Positions 55,180 through 64,000 of a stretch of DNA of 64,000 nucleotides are shown here, piece by piece. The notes below the pieces were generated by a model. It was not told the origin of the DNA. It saw only the letters and a list, made by a program, of their open reading frames with translations, and did not search any database. The DNA comes from Bos javanicus (lineage: Eukaryota; Chordata; Mammalia; Artiodactyla; Bovidae). Within the stretch, counting starts at the first letter, position 1. Each line of letters opens with the position of its first letter. Made by a program: the position numbers and the translations under genes. The stretch spans positions 12,940,854 through 13,004,853 of the forward strand of contig NC_083897.1 in the NCBI RefSeq assembly GCF_032452875.1, given 5' to 3'.

Positions 55180-56789
55180 AAGTGTGTTTCATCTGCAGGT
55201 TCTTTTGCAGGTGAAACTGAGTTTCACCTGCAAAATGGCAATAGTACCTCACAGAGCTGTTGTAAGAATTAAATAAGACACTACATGTAAAGGGCTTGCC
55301 ACGTTGCCCGGTGTGACGCATGTATTCAATGATGTGAGTTATGCTTTTTACCTTAAGCTCCTAGCATTCACAGAGGAGGGAAGTACAGTTCGAAAATTCA
55401 TTAATTAGGGTCCTGTTTACAGTTTTATTGTTAACTCTAATTGCTTGTTTGAAATAGTCTCCTGACTTCAGTAAAGTAATTATTGCCTGTCAGTAAATGA
55501 TAGGTTTAAATTTCTGCACATATGCTAGAATTTCACACATTGTGCACTTCACAGCAGGAACCCAGTCTTAGTCAACACTTTCTTGCTCTGACATCTGCAC
55601 TCAATGCATAGGGTCTTACTTAAGCACAGACATAATTATCCTTCAAAATAAAAGTATAAACAGCATTGCCGATCTTGGATTTGTTAATGTGTTCCCTTAT
55701 TGTGAACATTCTAGTTACATTATCGGTGTTAGACTGTCAGCATCACCGCCAGTCAGCAAGTCATGGTGCAAAATAACAAAGTGGAACTCCAGGAAACTGA
55801 AGCAAGGCTGAGGGTGGAAGGGAAGGATCCAGGAAGGAGAGCTTGCCAGCCCTGAGAAATCAACCAGGAGCACGAGTCCAGGGCAAAGTTTGGAATCGCA
55901 AGTCAAGGGTATAGGCCTCAAATGCCATATAAGCCTTAGAAAGCTCATGCAAGCAAGAGTCACACAATGTATCTAATATTTAAGAAATTATTGATTCAAT
56001 ACCTACAATGTGCAAGAATTCATAATAGGTAGTAAGTTAGGCCAAGAGCTAGGACATAGAAAACAAAGACAAGACAGAGGCCCAAAGTCCGAAGTCTAAG
56101 CAAACATCCTGAACAAGCAGAAGTTCAAGTAGCCAGACAAGCCACTGGGGCAAGCAACATGGAGAGCTGCCCAAGGCTTTAGGAACCAAAGTCAAAATCT
56201 CCTTTATCATTGGGGAGCTTCTCCTGTGCTTCCTTCCCAGGGAAAACCCATGTTCAAGCTCACAAATTAACCTTAAGAGTTGCAAAAGACTGGAGGGAAG
56301 AAGGAAGTTAAATTGAGAGCAGTAAAGAGGTCCTAGGAAACATACATAAAATGTACACATATAAAAAGTTTGTGTTATAAGTCTTCAGTCCTGCCCAGAA
56401 GCCCAACAGTTTTTTGCTTGTCTGGTTTCATTTCCCACATTATATTATTCATAGACTGGAATACTTTAAGTCTGATAAAAATCAGATGACTTTCTCACCA
56501 CCAATAAAGGGAAGAGAGAAATATATGCAGTGAGTTTATGGGGCTGCAAAGGGAAATTCTGGATATTGTGTCTATAAAACTAGGGATAAGATTCCATTCA
56601 AGATAGAGGAAAGCAGCTGTATGCTGTAGGTCAGAGAAAACAGCAACAAAAGACAACAGAAAATGAACAAACGAGGGGAGATGAGCTTTGGGTTATGTTG
56701 TAACCACCCAGGAACCACCCAGGCCAACACTCTATCCCAAGACGACCTGAGTTATAGGGGGAGAGGGATGAGAAGATATTAAAAGAGGT
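55180..56789. other. Mostly unassigned; candidate conserved patch and old repeat trace
   Basis: 55375-55525 holds homeodomain-like words (cattaatta, ctaattgc, agtaattatt) in non-repetitive sequence. 55960-56090 resembles an old L2/MIR-era relic ('acctacaatgtgcaagaatt'). No gene recognised. Confidence 0.3.
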
Positions 56790-56794
56790 GGTGG

Positions 56795-56955
56795 TCGTGG
56801 TTTAGTGCCAAGTTGTGTCTGACTCTTGTGAACCCGTGGACTGTAGGCCACCAGGCTCCTCTGTCCATGAGGATTCTCCAGGCAAGAATACTGGAGTGGG
56901 TTGCCATGCTCTCCTCCAGAGGATCTTCCTGACCCAGAGATCAAACCTGGGTCTA
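56795..56955 (-). mobile_element. Bov-tA SINE, head truncated
   Basis: Reverse Bov-A unit plus part of the tRNA-like region (gacccagagatcaaacctgg). Confidence 0.88.
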
Positions 56956-57890
56956 GTTTCTTGAAAGTGTAGAGGGTACTTACTGGCTTTTTCAAAAATT
57001 CCAATATGCAAAACAATGAAAGTGCCCATCCCAAAGTGGGTTCTATTATCTAAATCACAAAAGAATTTTACTTTTTCTCAAAGACAGACTTTTCCAAGTA
57101 CATTTAATTAGCTAATCATGTCCATCTAAATGGTTTGCTAAAAAGAAACAATATGACTATATTTGTCTATGAACAATATAGCCATGTATTTTGTGTTATA
57201 TGTGATTTTCAAAATAAATCTGCCCATGCATATACAATTCTATCATGTATTCTTGGAGAGCCATGGGTTCATACATAACTTAGGTTGGGTTGCCCAAGAA
57301 GCTGACCCTGAGATAAGAAATGATACAAGTGGTAGGTATATCTGGGGTGGGAGGTGATCCCAGGAAGCACTTGTAGGAAAATAGGGAAACATTTCAGGGA
57401 GAAAAGGAAGCCAATATAGAATGAATACTGAGCAGGTTATCACTGTGAGTAACTGGGGCTCAATCCCACTAGAGACCTCAAAAAGATAGTAAGAATACTC
57501 CTCAAAGTTATCCCAACAAAGTGGGAAGGAGTTGCAGTATTTATCCACCAACTGTTGAGGGCTGCTTCACTAGCTGGGACAGATGCATTCACTCCCTAGC
57601 ATAGGTCACAGGGGCACCAGCATCAGAAAAAGCACACGGACAAGTACTCAGTGCTTTCAGTTCAAAGATGTCAGATGGATATATACAGAAATGATGAGTG
57701 CCCAGGAGATATGAGTGGGGTCCATCTCTCAGTGTAACTGCAATACACACACACATCTTTTTACAGCTACCTGAAGGATGGAGGAATAAGCTGAATGGCA
57801 TTTCAAGGCATATTCCAACTGTATCATTCTTTAATTATATAAAGAAACTATCTAACATTTTTATAATTACTATAATAGACAAATACACAT
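56956..57890. other. Unassigned stretch
   Basis: AT-rich; no gene or repeat family recognised. The last 7 bases (57884-57890, tacacat) match the bases after the MLT1 LTR that follows. Confidence 0.3.
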
Positions 57891-57980
57891 TGCTAGAGAC
57901 TGAATGATTTTGCTCCCCCCACCAAAATTCTTCTGCTGAAACCTAACCCCCAAGCTGGTGGTATTAGTAGGTAGGGCATT

Positions 57981-60520
57981 AAACCATGCAATATCACGGT
58001 AATCCAAGCCTATGCCCCAACCAGTAACACTGAAGAAGCTGAAGTTGAACGGTTCTATGAAGAACTATAAGACCTTTTAGAACACCCAAAAAAGATGTCC
58101 TTTTCATTATAGGGTACTGGAATGCAAAAGTAGGAAGTCAAGAAACACCTGGAGTAACAGGCAAATTTGGCCTTGGAGTATGGAAAGAAGCACAGCAAAG
58201 GCTAATAGAGTTTTGCCAAAAGAATGCACTGGTCATAGCAAACACCCTCTTTTAACAACACAAGAGAGGACTCTACAATGGACATCACCAGATGGTCAAC
58301 ACCGAAATCAGATTGATTATATTCTTTGCAGCCAAAGATGGAGAAGTTCTATACAGTCAGAAAAAACAAGACCAGGAGCTGACTGTGGCTCAGATCATGA
58401 ACTCCTTATTGCCAAATTCAGACTTAAATTGAAGAAAGCAGGGAAAACCACTAGACCATTCAGTTATGACCTAAATCAAATCCCTTATGATTATACAGTG
58501 GAAGTGAGAAATAGATTTAAGGGCCTAGATCTGATAGATAGAGTGCCTGATGAACTATGGATGGAGGTTCGTGACATTGTACAGGAGACAGGGAACAAGA
58601 CCATCCCCATGGAAAAGAAATGCAAAAAAGCAAAATGGCTGTCTGAGGAGGCCTTACAAATAGCTGTGAAAAGATGAGGAGCGAAAAGCAAAGGAGAAAA
58701 GGAAAGATATAAGCATCTGAATGCAGAGTTCCAAAGAATAGCAAGAAGAGATAAGAAAGCCTTCTTCAGCGATCAATGCAAAGAAATAGAGGAAAACAAC
58801 AGAATGGGAAAGACTAGAGATCTCTTCAAGAAAATCAGAGATACCAAAGGAACATTTCATGCAAAGATGGGCTCGATAAAGGACAGAAATGTTATGCACC
58901 TAACAGAAGCAGAAGATATTAAGAAAAGGTAGCAAGGATACACAGAAGAACTGTACAAAAAAGAACTTTGCGACCCAGATAATCATGATGGTGTGATCAC
59001 TCAACTCGAGCCAGACATCCTTGAATGTGAAGTCAAGTGGGCCTTAGCAAGCATCAATATGAACAAAGCTAGTGGAGGTGATGGAATTCCAGTTGAGCTA
59101 TTTCAAATCCTGAAAGATGATGCTGTGAAAGTGCTGCACTCAATATGCCAGCAAATTTGGAAAACTCAGCAGTGGCCACAGGACTGGAAAAGGTCAGTTT
59201 TCATTCCAATCCCAAAGAAAGGCAATGCCAAAGAATGCTCAAACTACCGCACAATTGCACATCTCTCACACACTAGGAAAGTAATGCTCAAAATTCTCCA
59301 AGCCAGGCTTCAGCAATACATGAACTGTGAACTTCCAGATGTTCAAGCTGGTTTTAGAAAAGGCAGAGGAACCAGAGATCAAATTGCCAACATCCACTGG
59401 ATCATTGAACAAGAAAGTTCCAGAAAAACATCTATTTCTGCTTTATTGACTATGCCAAAGCCTTTGACCATGTGGATCACAATAAACTATGGAAAATTCT
59501 GAAAGAGATGGGAATACCTGACCACCTGATCTGCCTCTTGAGAAACCTGTATGCAGGTCAGGAAGCAACAGTTAGAACTGGACATGGAACAACAGACTGG
59601 TTCCAAATAGGAAAAGGAGTACGTCAAGGCTATATATTGTCACCCTGCTTATTTAACTTATATGCAGAGGACATCATGAGAAACGCTGAGCTGAATGAAG
59701 CACAAGCTGGAATCAAGATAGCCAGGAGAAATATCAATAACCTCAGATATGCAGATGACACCATCCTTATGGCAGAAAGTGAAGAGGAACTAAAAAGCCT
59801 CTTGATGAAAGTGAAAGAGGAGAGTGAAAAAGTTGGCTTAAAGCTCAACATTCAGAAAACTAAGTTCATGGCATCTGGTCCCATCACTTCCTGGGAAATA
59901 GATGGGGAAACAGTGGAAACAGTGTCAGACTTTATTTTTCTGGGTTCCAAAATCACCACACATGGTGACTGCAGCCATGAAATTAAAAGACGCTTACTCC
60001 TTGGAAGGAAATTATGACCAACCTAGATGGCATATTGAAAAGCAGAGACATTACCTTGCCAACAAAGGTCCGTCTAGTCAAGGCTATGGTTTTTCCAGTG
60101 GTCATGTATGGGTGTGAGAGTTGGACTGTGAAGAAACCTGAGTGCCAAAGAATTGATGCTTTTGAACTGTGGTGTTGGAGAAGATTCTTGAGAGTCCCTT
60201 GGACTGCAAGGCAATCCAACCAGTCCATCCTAAAGGAGATCAGTCCTGGGTGTTCATTGGAAGGACTGATGTTGAAGCTGAAACTCCTATATTTTGGCCA
60301 CCTGATGCAAAGAGCTGGAAAAGACCCTGATGCTGGGAGGGACTAGGGGCAGGAGGAGAAGGGGAAGACAGAGGATGAGATGGCTGGATGGCATCACCGA
60401 TGCGATAGACATGAGTTTAAGTAAACTTCGGGAGTTGGTGATGGACAGGAAGGCCTGGTGTGCAGCAATTCATGGGGTCGCAAAGAGTCGGACACGACTG
60501 AGCGACTGAACTGAACTGAA
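57981..60520 (+). mobile_element. BovB, longest copy in window (about 2.5 kb)
   Basis: Covers the endonuclease domain through to the ctgaa tail. The 5' start lies near 'atgcaatatcacggtaatcc'. It is close to other BovB copies but broken by several stops, so it is inactive. About 20 bp of the MLT1 host seem lost at the insertion point. Confidence 0.95.
58060..60346 (+). pseudogene. BovB ORF remnant: endonuclease, RT, C-terminal domain
   Basis: Endonuclease: the WNAKVG segment (about 58119-58136) is preceded by Y where the usual GDWNA-type aspartate is expected, so a metal-binding residue is probably lost; the SDHELL motif is intact near 58392-58412. The frame 58180-58677 ends at an in-frame TGA (58675-58677). 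A TAG follows near 58930. RT: open 58993-59502 and 59472-60017, with a shift near 59410-59440 and the catalytic RYADD at 59745-59759. A one-base loss near 60007 causes a stop at 60015-60017. The C-terminal domain continues at 60014-60346. Confidence 0.9.
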
Positions 60521-60779
60521 GGTCATAAGAGGTGAATGCCCTTATAAATATCACCCCAGAGATCTCCCTCTCCCCTTTTGCATGTGAGGTTATAGCAAAA
60601 GCAGCCATCTATGAATCAGGAAGACAGTAGTCATCAGAGAGTGAATCTACCAGCACCTTGAACTTGGACTTCCCAGCCTCATATTGTGAGAAATGTTTCC
60701 TGTTTAAGCTGCTGAGTCTAAGATATTTTTTGTTACAGCAGCCCAAAAGATCTAACATACACATATACACATTGATGAC

Positions 60780-60935
60780 AGAACTTGGATTAATGTAAGT
60801 TTCAAGAAGGCAAGGACCACTGATGTCTTATTCACTACTGTAACCTCTTGTTCACCCTGTACCCAGTACTGTGTCTGTCACATAGGAAGCTTTCTGATCA
60901 ATAGTTGAACAAATGAACAAGTAGGGAATCAAAGT
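60780..60935 (+). mobile_element. L2 3' terminal fragment
   Basis: 'ggcaaggaccactgatgtct', 'cctgtacccagtactgtgtc' and 'cacataggaagctttctg' are the degraded L2 end. Confidence 0.65.
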
Positions 60936-62284
60936 ACTCAATTCAGTTCATGTTTACACGTCTCTGGTCGACTAGTCATCTACAATCTTTTGCTTATTTG
61001 AACAGAAGTCTTCTTTCTAGCAGAGGTCAGCTAATACTCTACAGATCACAATTTTCTGTAAGGGAAAGAGCTCCTCTTTAAGCTAACAAATGACTGTGTT
61101 TTACAATAGCATGACAGACAGGTTCTTAATTGATTTGCTAATAGTTTTTCCCCATATATGGTCATTAACTCCAGCTGACTCTTTAGCCATAATGCAGTGT
61201 GTGTATATCTGTGCCACATACAGGTGTATTTCCATACAGACAAATAAACAGGAGCCCATGCAAATAGGTTGACTTTATCTGTATCAATTTACTTTTATGG
61301 TACACTCCCAAGTTTTGACAACTGGTTTAGCACAATTTAGCTGCAAGCACTTAAAATATTCTTGAATGTGGGGAAGTAACAAAATGCCTTTTCACAAGCT
61401 GCAGAAAGACAGTTCACAAGAAAATTAGGACAATTTTGCATAGCAACTTGTGTATTTACATACCAACAATCCATTTAATGAAGAGCACCAAAAATAGCAG
61501 ATCAAGTAAGTCCAGAAGCTGCAAACACAACACATTCTGCTAAATTCAAAACAATAGAAGTTGAGCAAGCCTGGTCTGTGTTCTAATAGTGGAAAAATTC
61601 AATGCTTCTAAAAAAAAAAAAAAAAATCCCGGCTTGCCTTCTTTGAACTAGGAGTAACTGTATGCTGATCACATAGGATGTGGTACTTATCTCCAAATCT
61701 CAGCCATCCTAGTGAATTCACTTCCCTTCTGAAGTACTGTCCTGGTCCTGACAGCGAGTCAATTAGCCATCAGTGACAGAGTGCCCACTGTGAGCTGAAC
61801 ACTGAACTAAACATTATTGAGGGCAGACCAAAGAAACAAGGCTTAGTTCCTGCCCTTGAAGAGTTACAACCCTGTTGCTTAGATAGGACATACCTTTTAA
61901 AAATGAACCCTTCAAAATGCTTACAAAGCAGCATCAAGGAGTGCCAATTAAGAACACAGAGAGGAAGGGTGAAAAAGATTGTGGCTGAAATCTAAACATC
62001 CATGAAGTGGCTAGATGGGAAAACACTTATTGACAAATGTTAAAATAGCTGTACTAGCAAAGGGATTGCAAATCAGTTGCCCCCAATGGAAGCAGTTTGT
62101 AGCCCATTTGGCGAGCAAAGTGCATTTTAAAATGTGTAATCAAATGCCTACAGGCTCTATCATGACCTATTCATATTCCCTCTGATAGTTCTACATATTT
62201 ACAATTACTTACTAGCCTGGTCATTGAAGACACATAAATTTGTCATCCCTGAACTACAGGCACACTTCTAAAGCTGGCAAAATG
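60936..62284. other. Unassigned stretch with poly-A
   Basis: Poly-A at 61609-61626 without a recognised body. 61310-61570 is non-repetitive and AT-rich, a weak candidate conserved patch. 61780-61870 resembles an old L2/MIR relic. No gene recognised. Confidence 0.3.
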
Positions 62285-62460
62285 GTTTAGGATCCTGCTA
62301 CTCAAAGTTGTGGTCCAAGGACCAGCAGCAGCCACAGCATCACCTGGGAGCCTGTTAGAAAGGCAGAATTTCAGGCTCCACCCCAGACCTGCTAAATCAG
62401 AATCTGCATTTTCACAAGATCCAAACTAAAGTTTGAGAACTACTGGTTCAGGATACATGA
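62285..62460 (+). mobile_element. MER5-type hAT MITE
   Basis: 'caaagttgtggtccaaggac', 'agcatcacctgggagcctgt', 'caccccagacctgctaaatc' and the 'agtttgagaactactgg' terminus match MER5A order. Confidence 0.85.
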
Positions 62461-62599
62461 AAAGAAAGCCCTACCTCAGCCAAGAATAGTTACATATGGA
62501 GACTGTGCTACCCACCAAGGGAAAATACAGGGTGAAAATAAAGCCAGCTTCAAAAACATTGAGATCATATGAGCTACATGTAACATAGCACATATCATA

Positions 62600-62725
62600 T
62601 CATACTGGAAGTGATTCTTAAACATCAGTGCTCATCAGAATCACTTGAAATGCTTAGACTCCGCAGCTCTACTCTGGTGGTGATCTTGATTGAGGCTATG
62701 TAGGGTGGAGCCTTTCAAACAAACA
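62600..62725 (-). mobile_element. MER5-type hAT MITE fragment
   Basis: 'cagtgctcatcagaatcact', 'tgaaatgcttagactcc' in reverse MER5 order; degenerate. Confidence 0.55.
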
Positions 62726-62743
62726 TACACCGGTGATGCCGAG

Positions 62744-63090
62744 TGCTATAGATGAAAGTGCGTCTCCGCCAAATTCAACGCTGAAGCCCTAGCCCTCAGT
62801 GTGACTATATTTAGACATAGGGCCTTTAGGAGGTAATTACAGTTGAACAGGGATAAAATGTGGAGTTCTAATCCAAGAGGATTAGTGGCCTTATAAAAAG
62901 CGGAAAAACTCTCCCTCTAGAGTGCTCGGAGGCAAGGCCACATGAGGACAGAGTGGATGTGTATGAGAGAATCCTTGCCAGAGCCTGACCGTGCTAAATG
63001 TTGAGCTCAGACTTCCAGGCTCCAAAACTGTGAGCAAAGAAACACTGAAGCCACCCAGTCTATGGAGCTTTGTCATAGCTGCTCCTCAGA
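62744..63090 (+). mobile_element. MLT1-type MaLR LTR
   Basis: 'agggcctttaggaggtaatt', 'gtggccttataaaaagcgga', 'aggccacatgaggacagag' and 'cttccaggctccaaaactgt' in MLT1 order. Confidence 0.75.
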
Positions 63091-63784
63091 CCTCACTTTG
63101 CCCTGGACAGACCTTCTTACAGCCCGAGTCTCACAAGGAATGGAAACAGCTTCTCAGTATTTTCTCCCCCAGGGCCTCTGAGGATCTCAGCAAATGATCC
63201 CAGGAAAGTGCACCGCTGTGCTGCTCAAAAGAACGGGGTGAGAGCATCAGGGGGGCAGTTGTTACGGTCAAACTGGGGTGGCGCAAGGCAGCTTAGGCAA
63301 GGCACTGTGCTGCCAAGGATGGGACAGGGTTCCCCCAGGCAAGGACGGCAGGGAAGGGGGAGCCAGGCTGCCTGCTCCCCACCCTCCACCTGCACTTGTC
63401 AGCTGAGCCTCCATTTGGTCTCACTTTCCACTCCAGAGCCCTGCCTGCTGTGACTCCCAATCCTCCATCCCCAAACCTAATTGTTATGGGGCTTGAATTC
63501 ATGGCTGAGTATAGATATCTGGGCTGGGGGATGTGGAGGTTCGTCTATCCTAGGCTTCCTGCCTTTTTTCATCTTCAACTCAAGTAAACAAATTCTATGT
63601 ACAAACGCTGGGTCCCTCCCCTCACCTCAAGTTGCTGCATGTCAGTGCTCCCCAACTCTCCCCTTCACCCTGACCTCAGTGTCTCACACATCTCTCATCT
63701 CCATAGCAACAGACTGGGTCACATCAGCTGGCATAAGTAGATGAAGGATTTCCGCAGGCAGAAGTGGAGGCAGGAAGACAAACA
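63091..63784. other. Unassigned, moderately GC-rich stretch
   Basis: Overlapping short frames without domains; CpG sparse; no exon called. Confidence 0.3.
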
Positions 63785-63985
63785 CTGTAGAACACTGCTT
63801 TTCAAACTTTATTAGACATCAGTGTCACCTGGACTGCCAGTTATAATGCAGATGGCAGGGCTCCCATCATTCTGATTCAGTAGGCCTAAGGCAAGACCCA
63901 AGAATCTACATTTTTAACCATCATTTCAGTTGATTCCAATGTGATCAGAGGACCACACTTCGAGAACCACTAGTTTGAACCACTG
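63785..63985 (-). mobile_element. MER5-type hAT MITE
   Basis: Reverse MER5A: 'gcttttcaaactttattaga', 'ttctgattcagtaggcctaa', 'gaggaccacacttcgagaac'. Confidence 0.85.
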
Positions 63986-64000
63986 CTACAGAATCACAGT

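Larger units (their letters stand above)
57891..60757 (+). mobile_element. MLT1-type LTR split by a BovB
   Basis: The left arm, 57891-57980, starts tgctagagactgaatg. The right arm, 60521-60757, has 'ggtcataagaggtgaatgcc', 'ccagcaccttgaacttggac' and 'tttttgttacagcagccc'. Bases tacacat occur on both outer sides (57884-57890, 60758-60764), covering the expected 5-bp duplication. Confidence 0.82.

Noticed and set aside
1..64000. CRISPR array, operon, prophage or bacterial-type system
   Set aside because: Repeat content, base composition and lack of dense coding show vertebrate nuclear DNA; the repeats are SINEs/LINEs, not spaced direct repeats.
1..64000. A previously undescribed biological system
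   Set aside because: Every strong signal is explained by known retroelement families or by sequence I cannot assign; I found no cluster of conserved novel genes.

Overview
The window reads as intergenic DNA from a ruminant, most likely a bovid. The diagnosis rests on repeats: RTE-type BovB LINEs, tRNA-Glu-headed Bov-tA SINEs, dimeric BOV-A2 SINEs with AGC-repeat tails, ruminant L1 3' ends, a cetartiodactyl CHR-2 SINE and a class I endogenous retrovirus. Cattle, buffalo, yak, sheep and goat cannot be separated by eye. I recognise no intact protein-coding gene, no host exon, no structural RNA gene and no CpG island. The longer open frames belong to decayed retroelements or to tandem-repetitive sequence.

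Layout. 1-9.8 kb: a decayed BovB, a 61-bp mariner-type inverted repeat, several SINEs, old MIR, L2, MER5 and Tigger-like repeats. 9.8-16.0 kb: a minus-strand gammaretrovirus-like provirus (9804-15985) with paired LTRs, a 4-bp target duplication and a primer site matching tRNA-Gly. Its internal region is cut down by deletions in NC/PR, RT and env, and a BovB has landed in its 5' LTR. 16-25 kb: old L1, a probable solo LTR, a BovB tail, an L1 with a 5' inversion of twin-priming type, and an MLT1 LTR. 25.5-31.4 kb: an old L1 ORF2 broken by two antisense BovB copies, then a 1.45-kb sense BovB. 31.4-43 kb: sparser repeats, among them MIR, CHR-2, L2, a nested MIR/MLT1/Bov-tA and a young L1 3' end, plus the least repeat-like sequence. 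43.9-48.6 kb: a hAT-like DNA transposon split by a 4.4-kb L1, which itself carries a BovB that carries a BOV-A unit. 48.6-57.9 kb: L2, SINEs (two stacked at one target site), a possible fossil LTR element and candidate conserved non-coding patches. 57.9-60.8 kb: an MLT1 LTR split by the longest BovB here, covering endonuclease to 3' tail. 60.8-64 kb: L2, MER5 and MLT1 relics.

How the elements work together. LINE-encoded reverse transcriptases explain most of the window. BovB supplies the shared 3' tail used by Bov-tA and BOV-A SINEs, and L1 left its own truncated or inverted copies. By rough addition, eleven BovB pieces make up about 10 kb (roughly 15%). Every recognisable reading frame is broken. 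I found no convincing novel biological system. The items most worth a second look are the provirus and its tRNA-Gly primer site, the inverted L1, the SINE target-site triplication, the nested insertions and a few homeodomain-site-rich non-repetitive patches. Family names come from recognising consensus sequences by eye, without a database search.
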